Of a stretch of 10,973 nucleotides of DNA, positions 6,754-10,973 are shown one piece after another. The notes under the pieces were generated by a model that was not told where the DNA came from, did not search any database, and saw only the letters and a list, made by a program, of their open reading frames with translations. Each line of letters begins with the position of its first letter. The first letter of the stretch is position 1. The position numbers and the translations under genes were made by a program. Origin of the DNA: Acetothermia bacterium UBA7521 (GTDB taxonomy: Bacteria; Bipolaricaulota; Bipolaricaulia; Bipolaricaulales; Bipolaricaulaceae); the NCBI GenBank assembly GCA_002479455.1, contig DLNB01000048.1, positions 1-10,973 of the forward strand. The letters run 5' to 3'.

Positions 6754-7269
6754 CTAGGGGCGGAGCGATCGCACGTGGGCAACGAGGCGCCGAAGATCCT
6801 CCACAGACATACCCTCCAGGAGGTACCCGATTTCCTGGATGAGTTCGTTTCGTTCGCGCTCCTGACGGCTTCGCTCGCGAAACGCTTGCTCCGCCAGTCG
6901 ATGAGCAGGATGGTTGATCTCCCGATCCACACAGTTCACCCGCCACCGAGGAAGGCCGGCGAGGAGGTCGAGGGCGTGGCGGTTCAGGTGATCGAGATGG
7001 GGCTCGCGCACTTTGTAGAACCCGTTCACCTGATTGGCAACGAGCTGGTTGTCGGTGAGGAACACGGTTTCGTCCGGGGAAAGCTCGATGGCCAGGCGGA
7101 TCCCCTCGAGGAGGGCCTTGTACTCCGCGACGTTGCTCGTTGCCCGACCGATGAGCTTTGCCACCTGGGCAAGGTTCTGGCCTTTCTCGTCGGTCACGAG
7201 GACCCCGATCGCTGCGTCCCCGGGATTGCCGCGGGCCGTGCCATCGACGTTCACGAAGACCTTCCTCAT
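6754..7269 (-). CDS. Ribonuclease HI family protein (RVT_3 type)
   Basis: This 171-residue protein has an RNase H fold. Asp9 is in VNVDGTARGNPG, Glu49 in NVAEYKALLEGI and Asp73 in FLTDNQLVANQVNG. These supply three of the four expected metal ligands. The fourth, usually Asp in an NxxADxLA motif, is His123 (NHPAHRLA). A charged C-terminal extension (about 130-171) follows the core. ATG 7269 has GAGGAGG four bases upstream. Family members cleave RNA in RNA-DNA hybrids. The His replacement leaves activity likely but unproven. The gene is 45 bases downstream of the tRNA and 5 bases before dtd, in what looks like one operon. Confidence 0.9.
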   Translation of the reverse strand: MRKVFVNVDGTARGNPGDAAIGVLVTDEKGQNLAQVAKLIGRATSNVAEYKALLEGIRLAIELSPDETVFLTDNQLVANQVNGFYKVREPHLDHLNRHALDLLAGLPRWRVNCVDREINHPAHRLAEQAFRERSRQERERNELIQEIGYLLEGMSVEDLRRLVAHVRSLRP

Positions 7270-7314
7270 CCCCCCTCCTCAACCGGCAAACCGCGCACCG
7301 GTGCACCGATTTTG

Positions 7315-7386
7315 TGGGCCCGGCAGGGTTTGAACCTGCGACCAACCGGTTATGAGCCGGCTGCTCTACCCCTGAGCTACGGACCC
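7315..7386 (-). tRNA. tRNA with CAT anticodon (lysidine Ile2 or elongator Met)
   Basis: A complete 72-nt cloverleaf is visible. The acceptor arms are GGGTCCG/CGGGCCC with discriminator A. The D arm is GCTC/GAGC with a 7-nt loop. The anticodon arm is GCCGG-CTCATAA-CCGGT, the T arm GCAGG-TTCAAAC-CCTGC, and the variable loop TGGTC. CCA is not encoded (ACA follows), so it must be added. A G1-C72 pair and no run of three G-C pairs next to the anticodon loop argue against the initiator. The G27-U43 wobble, C5-G68 pair and TTGGTCGC segment resemble bacterial tRNA-Ile(CAU), whose C34 is converted to lysidine. Elongator tRNA-Met remains possible. Confidence 0.93.
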
Positions 7387-7394
7387 GCCCGCTC

Positions 7395-7423
7395 ATGGTA
7401 GTCCGGCTCTGCGACGGCGGCAA
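7395..7423 (-). promoter_or_regulatory. Promoter for the tRNA-RNase H-dtd-rpmF unit
   Basis: On the minus strand TTGCCG (7418-7423) and TACCAT (7395-7400) are exactly 17 bp apart, each matching consensus at four of six bases. Transcription would begin about 7 bases later, at the 5' edge of the tRNA. No separate promoter is visible in the 45 bases between the tRNA and the next gene, so one transcript may cover all four. Confidence 0.5.
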
Positions 7424-7498
7424 CTCGGGGCATGGCCTGGCGGGGGGACCTGGAGAACCCCGGCAGAACCTCGATAGCAGGCTTGGGGAGAGGTCAGC

Positions 7499-9526
7499 CT
7501 AAGGGCCGAGCAGGTCCCCTACGTACCACGCCACCACCGCTCCCAGGTTCACCGGCTGCCTGCTCCCGTAGTAGAAGGGATAGGAGGAGCTGAGTGCGGT
7601 GTAGAGCAGCCCCCGCTTCGGGTCGAGAACCACCGCATCTGCGCTCACGGTCGGTATCTCCCGCGCGACTTCACCGTCGGGGAAGCTCCGAAACCGCACC
7701 GCGCCTTCCTGCGACCGCGTTAGGAGGTACCGCCCGTCGGGGGTGAACTGGAGCGGCGCTTCGCCCGTCTCACCGAACACCGCAACCTCGGCGGCCGTGG
7801 CAACCTCGACAACCTCCACCCCATCTGCGTGGGCCATGGCTAGGTAAGCGCCGCACGGGGAGAAGGCCAGTAGGCCGCTTCGTCCCTCCAACACGCGCAG
7901 CTGTTCCCCCGTCTTCACGTCCCATAGGCTCACCGCGGGCGGGTACCGCCAATCGCGAAGGAACTTCGGTGTGGAGTACGCCGCACCGTGCCACCATGGG
8001 ATCGAGGCCGCGGCGAGCAAGCCCCCATCGGGACTGAAGGCAACGGCGACGACGGCTTGGCCGTTCGTCGGGAGGGCCGTGTGCTCTGCTCCGGAGGCGA
8101 CATCCCAGAGGCGCACCACACCATCGGCTCCCCCTGATGCCAGGAGATCGCCCGCCGGAGCGAACTCCAGCGAGAGAACACCGTCCCGGTGACCATCGAG
8201 GGCGAGGACGACGTCCCCGGTGTGCGCATCCCACAGGGTGATCTCAGCTCGAAGAGAGCGCACGGCACCCGCCGCGACGACGCTCCTCACCGGGTGATAG
8301 GCCACCGACCCTACCTGGCGGGGGAGCATCACGGAGCCGCGTCGCGCGCCCGCGGGCAGGTCCCAGAAGACGACCTCGGACCGGGCGGTGGTGACGAGAA
8401 TCGCCCCGTCCGGGGAGATACGGAGGTCGGCCCAGTCCGTTGCGACCTCGTGGCCAGGGAGGCGCCCTGCGAGCTGGAGGGTCGCTGCATCCCAGATCTC
8501 GATGGTCAAGCTCCCCTTGGAGGCGGTAGCGAGGGTGAGACCGTCCGGGCTGAAACCTGCGGTGCGCACGTGGGCCGCCGGCGTGCGCACGACCCCCCCT
8601 GTGGTCCACTCCCAGAGGCGCAGCACGCCATCGGTGCCCACGAGCGCGAGGTGTCTGCCATCCGGGGAGAAGCTGATAAGTGTGGCCACCTCGTGCCCAG
8701 ACAGCCCGTGGCCGAGCGAACTGTCGCCGAGTTGCGCCCGAACTACACCGGTCGCCAGCTCGACCACGACAACCGAGCCCCGCGCGCCGGGCACAGTGGC
8801 CAAGTACTCCCCGCAGGGGCTGAGGGTGAAAGGTGCCCACAGACCCTCAAGCACCAGGGTCTCGGCCCACGTTCCGACCTCCCACAGCACGATCCGTGGG
8901 GAGAAACGCAGCGGTTCCTGGGACCAATCCAGCGTGGCAACCAAGAGGTGATCCCCGTCCACAGTGAACTCCAGATGGTAGGCCACGGGCAGAACCTGGA
9001 GCACATCACCGGTCGATACATCCCACACTATGGTTCCTTCTGGTTCGGAACCCATCAAGAGGGGGAAGGATCCAGCAAGAAGGGAGCCATCGGGGCTGAA
9101 GATGACGTCCCGCGTACGTGCCAGCCCTCCGGTGGGGAAGGCTCTCACCTCTCCGGTTTCGATGTTCCACAGGTACACAGGGCCTCCGTAATCCGATCCT
9201 CCCAGGGCGAGGAGCCTTCCATCCGGGCTCCAAGCGAGGGAGGTCCGGGGACAGGCCGTGCCGCGTGCCGGGTCCACCGGAGGCACGATCAACGTGCGGA
9301 TCTCCCGCCACGTGCGGGTGTCCCAGATCCGGAACACCGCCCCCGCCTCCCCGGTGGCGAGGAGAGCCCCGTCGGGGCTGAAGGCGAGGGCGTAGACCTC
9401 GCTTGTGTGCCCCGAGAGCGTAGCGAACGCCCTGGGCGACACGGGTGGGTAGCCGACCTGGTCCCACCCTCCGTACGCCACGCACGCCACCGCCAGCGTT
9501 CCGACGATCCAACGAACCGTTCGCAT
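7499..9526 (-). CDS. Exported WD40-repeat beta-propeller protein
   Basis: The 675-residue protein begins at ATG 9526, with GGGAGG six bases upstream; a TTG two codons earlier touches the ribosome site and is less likely. Residues 1-20 (MRTVRWIVGTLAVACVAYGG) are a signal sequence or membrane anchor. The rest is WD40-like repeats, each with a FSPDG-like turn and a closing LWD-like strand. Turns lie at about 49-53, 99-103, 143-147, 188-191, 235-239, 286-290, 325-329, 370-374, 410-413, 455-459, 497-501, 555-559, 594-598 and 634-637. That is about fourteen blades, consistent with two seven-bladed propellers. Such proteins are scaffolds or ligand binders; no enzymatic domain is seen. It is the last gene of the cluster that starts with the thioredoxin-like protein. 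Confidence 0.9.
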   Translation of the reverse strand: MRTVRWIVGTLAVACVAYGGWDQVGYPPVSPRAFATLSGHTSEVYALAFSPDGALLATGEAGAVFRIWDTRTWREIRTLIVPPVDPARGTACPRTSLAWSPDGRLLALGGSDYGGPVYLWNIETGEVRAFPTGGLARTRDVIFSPDGSLLAGSFPLLMGSEPEGTIVWDVSTGDVLQVLPVAYHLEFTVDGDHLLVATLDWSQEPLRFSPRIVLWEVGTWAETLVLEGLWAPFTLSPCGEYLATVPGARGSVVVVELATGVVRAQLGDSSLGHGLSGHEVATLISFSPDGRHLALVGTDGVLRLWEWTTGGVVRTPAAHVRTAGFSPDGLTLATASKGSLTIEIWDAATLQLAGRLPGHEVATDWADLRISPDGAILVTTARSEVVFWDLPAGARRGSVMLPRQVGSVAYHPVRSVVAAGAVRSLRAEITLWDAHTGDVVLALDGHRDGVLSLEFAPAGDLLASGGADGVVRLWDVASGAEHTALPTNGQAVVAVAFSPDGGLLAAASIPWWHGAAYSTPKFLRDWRYPPAVSLWDVKTGEQLRVLEGRSGLLAFSPCGAYLAMAHADGVEVVEVATAAEVAVFGETGEAPLQFTPDGRYLLTRSQEGAVRFRSFPDGEVAREIPTVSADAVVLDPKRGLLYTALSSSYPFYYGSRQPVNLGAVVAWYVGDLLGP

Positions 9527-9532
9527 GGTCAA

Positions 9533-9538
9533 CCTCCC
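9533..9538 (-). promoter_or_regulatory. Ribosome binding site fixing the WD40 start
   Basis: GGGAGG ends six bases before ATG 9526. It directly abuts the upstream in-frame TTG (9530-9532), which decides in favour of the ATG. Confidence 0.7.
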
Positions 9539-9584
9539 TCTCCTTGGGACGGGTACCGCATCACCCCTTTCGCAGCCGGGGGAC

Positions 9585-9609
9585 CCAGGCGGGCGAGGGG
9601 CCCGCCTGG
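9585..9609 (-). other. 10-bp perfect hairpin in the WD40 leader (stem A)
   Basis: CCAGGCGGGC at 9585-9594 and GCCCGCCTGG at 9600-9609 are perfect inverted repeats around a 5-nt loop. The stem is very stable and sits 59 bases upstream of the WD40 ATG. No T-tract follows on either strand, so it is not a standard intrinsic terminator. It could be a processing or stability element, or an attenuator part. Confidence 0.6.
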
Positions 9610-9638
9610 CCGCTGAGACCTGCTGCCCCGGGCCCCTC
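9595..9638 (-). other. Alternative 9-bp stem overlapping stem A (stem B)
   Basis: GAGGGGCCC at 9595-9603 is perfectly complementary to GGGCCCCTC at 9630-9638, with 26 bases between. It uses bases 9600-9603 and the loop of the neighbouring hairpin, so the two structures cannot form together. In a GC-rich spacer such an overlap may be chance. Confidence 0.4.
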
Positions 9639-9655
9639 CCTCAGTTCCCGTGCAA

Positions 9656-9662
9656 CCTCCTT
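9656..9662 (-). promoter_or_regulatory. Orphan ribosome binding site after the Cys-rich peptide gene
   Basis: AAGGAGG lies 9 bases past the stop of the Cys-rich peptide gene. No ATG or GTG follows at a usable distance; TTG directly abuts it and its frame stops after four codons. It resembles the AAGGAGGTT before the peptide gene itself and may be a remnant of a lost gene. Confidence 0.4.
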
Positions 9663-9671
9663 GCCGCGATC

Positions 9672-9962
9672 CTAGTCGCACCACAAGAGGATGTCGCCAA
9701 TGTAGTAGCAGCAGTACGTGTACATGTAGCACCACCCACCTTGGCACACCATGAAGTCGCAGCAGTACCAGTTGAACCCGCTGGGGTTGCCCCCCGCGTA
9801 GCAGTCGTAGATGTACGCGGGTGTGATCTCCCCTACCCTCTCGTACCCCATCTCTGCCGGGTACAGGGCGCTCCCATTGTCAGCCGGTTGGGCCGTTCCC
9901 AGGCCCCCAGCTGTCAAACCCAGAGCCAGCAGGGCCACGAGCACAACGGTTCTCTTCAACAT
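9672..9962 (-). CDS. Small exported Cys- and Tyr-rich protein, unknown function
   Basis: The 96-residue product begins at ATG 9962, behind a near-perfect AAGGAGG five bases upstream, so it is very likely translated. Residues 1-24 (MLKRTVVLVALLALGLTAGG, then LGTA) form a classical signal peptide with cleavage near residue 24. The mature part, about 72 residues, has eight cysteines (54, 67, 68, 73, 78, 84, 85, 95), including two CC pairs. It has eleven tyrosines, three tryptophans, no lysine and a clear net negative charge. An even cysteine count suggests a disulfide-rich fold; metal binding is an alternative. I recognise no family. It lies 38 bases downstream of a tandem thioredoxin-fold protein, a natural candidate for its oxidative folding. 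Confidence 0.85.
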   Translation of the reverse strand: MLKRTVVLVALLALGLTAGGLGTAQPADNGSALYPAEMGYERVGEITPAYIYDCYAGGNPSGFNWYCCDFMVCQGGWCYMYTYCCYYIGDILLWCD

Positions 9963-9967
9963 CGTAA

Positions 9968-9974
9968 CCTCCTT
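9968..9974 (-). promoter_or_regulatory. Strong ribosome binding site of the Cys-rich peptide
   Basis: AAGGAGG is placed five bases before ATG 9962. This is the best ribosome site in the cluster and supports the small gene being real and well translated. Confidence 0.8.
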
Positions 9975-10000
9975 CGCTGTCAGTCAGTTCGCCTGGGCTG

Positions 10001-10888
10001 TCACTCACGTTCGCCCAGGGCCGCCCGGATCCTCTGGAGGAGTTCCGACTGGGGGATCAGCCCGTCGGCGACCCATGCGATCACCCCCGTTTCGTCCACC
10101 AGAATGTGCGCCGGCGTCCGCGTCACGTGGTACGCCCTGGGGACCATGGGGTCACGGATGAGAACCACGAGCCGTGGATAGCCCTCGTCAGCGTAGACGA
10201 ACTGTGCGAGTCGCTCCGGGTGGTCGTTGTGAAGACGGCCCTCCGGCGCGATGGCGAGCAGTGCCACGGCTACCGCCTTGGAGACCTCGACCAACTCGGG
10301 TAGCGCGTCCCAGCACGGCGGGCAGCCGGGGTTGAAGAACACGAGGAGCAGCGGCCGCGGCAGATCGGACAGGTACGCAGGGTTCCCGGCAAGGTCTAGC
10401 CCAGAAACGCCCGGCGCAGGGTTCCCCAGGAGATCGTGCGGGGAGGGCACATGTTCCATCGGAGACGAGGAGAGAGCCATCGTCAGCTCCGCTTCGGTGA
10501 ACGGCCAATCGAGCCGCGATGCCGCGCTCCCTTCTACGAGGAGGACGAGCGTGGGGGCCCGTTTCACCCCCAGGCGCCCTCCGAGGGTTCCGCCCGCGTC
10601 GGCCAGGACCCGGAGCGGAGGAGGGACCGCGGCGGTCAGTTCTGGAGCCACCGTCGGCGCGACAACGGCGAACTGAATCTCGGGGGACTCCTCGCCCAGC
10701 GCCGAGAACCACGTCAGAGCTTGCTCACATGCTGGACAGCCGGGGAGGACGACGAACAGGAGGCCCCACCGCCCCCGGGCCAGGTCAGCGGGAGCGGTGG
10801 TGCGCACGTCTGCAGGCGCAGTGGGTGCGGTGTGCCCACGGGGGGCGAGAATGAAGAGCGAGGCCAAAACCATCGCGAGGACCGCCAT
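10001..10888 (-). CDS. Exported protein with two tandem thioredoxin folds (TlpA-like)
   Basis: The 295-residue protein starts at ATG 10888 behind GGGGAGGAG. A hydrophobic N-terminus (residues 1-15, then PRGHTAPTAPA) suggests export or a membrane anchor, though the n-region lacks Lys or Arg. Domain 1 (about 38-140) has CPAC at 51-54 in FVVLPGCPAC and the cis-proline motif APT at 111-113. Domain 2 (about 165-293) has CPPC at 189-192 in FFNPGCPPCW and cis-proline TPA at 258-260. It resembles TlpA/ResA-type redoxins. Both CxxC sites look intact, so both domains may be redox-active. Members of this group reduce or rearrange disulfides outside the cytoplasm, for example in cytochrome or cofactor maturation. 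No cytochrome genes are near. The nearest possible client is the Cys-rich peptide downstream. Confidence 0.9.
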   Translation of the reverse strand: MAVLAMVLASLFILAPRGHTAPTAPADVRTTAPADLARGRWGLLFVVLPGCPACEQALTWFSALGEESPEIQFAVVAPTVAPELTAAVPPPLRVLADAGGTLGGRLGVKRAPTLVLLVEGSAASRLDWPFTEAELTMALSSSPMEHVPSPHDLLGNPAPGVSGLDLAGNPAYLSDLPRPLLLVFFNPGCPPCWDALPELVEVSKAVAVALLAIAPEGRLHNDHPERLAQFVYADEGYPRLVVLIRDPMVPRAYHVTRTPAHILVDETGVIAWVADGLIPQSELLQRIRAALGERE

Positions 10889-10908
10889 TCTCCTCCCCTA
10901 AGATATGT

Positions 10909-10926
10909 ACACTATAGTTATAGTGT
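10909..10926. promoter_or_regulatory. 18-bp operator-like palindrome over the -10 and start site
   Basis: ACACTATA-GT-TATAGTGT has perfect 8-bp arms around a 2-bp centre. It covers the -10 hexamer and the predicted start site, the classic position for a dimeric repressor. It is markedly AT-rich against the GC-rich surroundings. No regulator gene is in the window, so the binding protein is unknown. Confidence 0.55.
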
Positions 10927-10945
10927 TTCTTCCTGCGGATGTCAA
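10917..10945 (-). promoter_or_regulatory. Near-consensus sigma-70 promoter of the thioredoxin-peptide-WD40 cluster
   Basis: On the minus strand a perfect TTGACA (10940-10945) is separated by 17 bp from TATAAC (10917-10922), which matches the -10 at five of six bases. Transcription should begin near 10910, giving a leader of about 20 bases that contains GGGGAGGAG. It is the strongest promoter match seen in the window. Confidence 0.75.
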
Positions 10946-10973
10946 GAAGTCGAGTTGCCTCAGTGAAAGTGTT

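Noticed and set aside
7295..7308. Overlapping palindromes GCACCGGTGC and CGGTGCACCG between the tRNA and the RNase H-like gene
   Set aside because: Short, GC-rich and without a T-tract, so not convincing as a terminator or operator.
6749..7423. 225-residue N-terminal extension of dtd in the same frame
   Set aside because: It is antisense-free only by chance: it overlaps the RNase H-like gene and the tRNA on the same strand in another frame, is low-complexity Arg/Pro/Gly, and dtd homologues begin at MRIVLQRV.
7473..7484. 12-bp AAGCCTGCTATC on the minus strand, identical to plus-strand 843-854 at the plsY -10
   Set aside because: Tempting as a shared promoter element, but the hexamer here would be TATCGA, no -35 is present, and identity does not extend further. 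Probably chance.
8189..9616. 475-residue plus-strand open frame opposite the WD40 gene
   Set aside because: It mirrors the repetitive WD40 coding sequence, is polar and Pro/Gly/Arg-rich, and shows no domain or ribosome site.

Overview
The window reads as chromosome from a high-GC bacterium. It carries bacterial-type plsY, upp, dtd, a zinc-ribbon bL32 gene and a tRNA gene, mostly tightly packed, with GTG as well as ATG starts. I cannot fix the phylum. The exported DUF4384 protein and the WD40 propeller protein loosely recall uncultivated lineages such as Bipolaricaulota (Acetothermia), but that is only an impression. No insertion sequence, CRISPR array, integrase or phage gene is visible, and no gap between genes exceeds about 200 bases.

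Left part. An exported DUF4384 protein with a Cys/Trp/Gly-rich tail (minus, 23-775) diverges from plsY (plus, 863-1507), which makes membrane phospholipid precursors. A plus-strand run follows: an unrecognised 294-residue protein (1704-2588), uracil phosphoribosyltransferase upp (2629-3252), a FabG-like short-chain dehydrogenase (3261-3998), a xylose-isomerase-like TIM-barrel protein (4002-4808) and an MFS permease (4805-6076). Gaps of 40, 8, 3 and -4 bases make 1704-6076 a likely operon. The last three genes look like a small uptake-and-conversion module for a polyol or sugar-like compound. upp is a nucleotide salvage gene.

Middle. A convergent minus-strand unit runs from a tRNA with anticodon CAT (7315-7386) through an RNase HI-family gene (6754-7269), dtd (6287-6748) and rpmF (6080-6277). 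A good -35/-10 promoter lies just upstream of the tRNA. All members serve translation or nucleic-acid housekeeping.

Right part. The most unusual locus is a minus-strand cluster. A near-consensus promoter overlapped by an 18-bp perfect-armed palindrome (10909-10926) precedes a protein with two tandem thioredoxin folds (10001-10888). Next comes a 96-residue exported peptide with eight cysteines and eleven tyrosines (9672-9962). A leader with two mutually exclusive GC-rich stems follows, then a 675-residue exported WD40 protein that probably forms two seven-bladed propellers (7499-9526). I read this as a candidate extracytoplasmic module in which the thioredoxin-like protein handles the disulfides of the Cys-rich peptide. 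This is inference, and no member has a function I can name with confidence beyond its fold.
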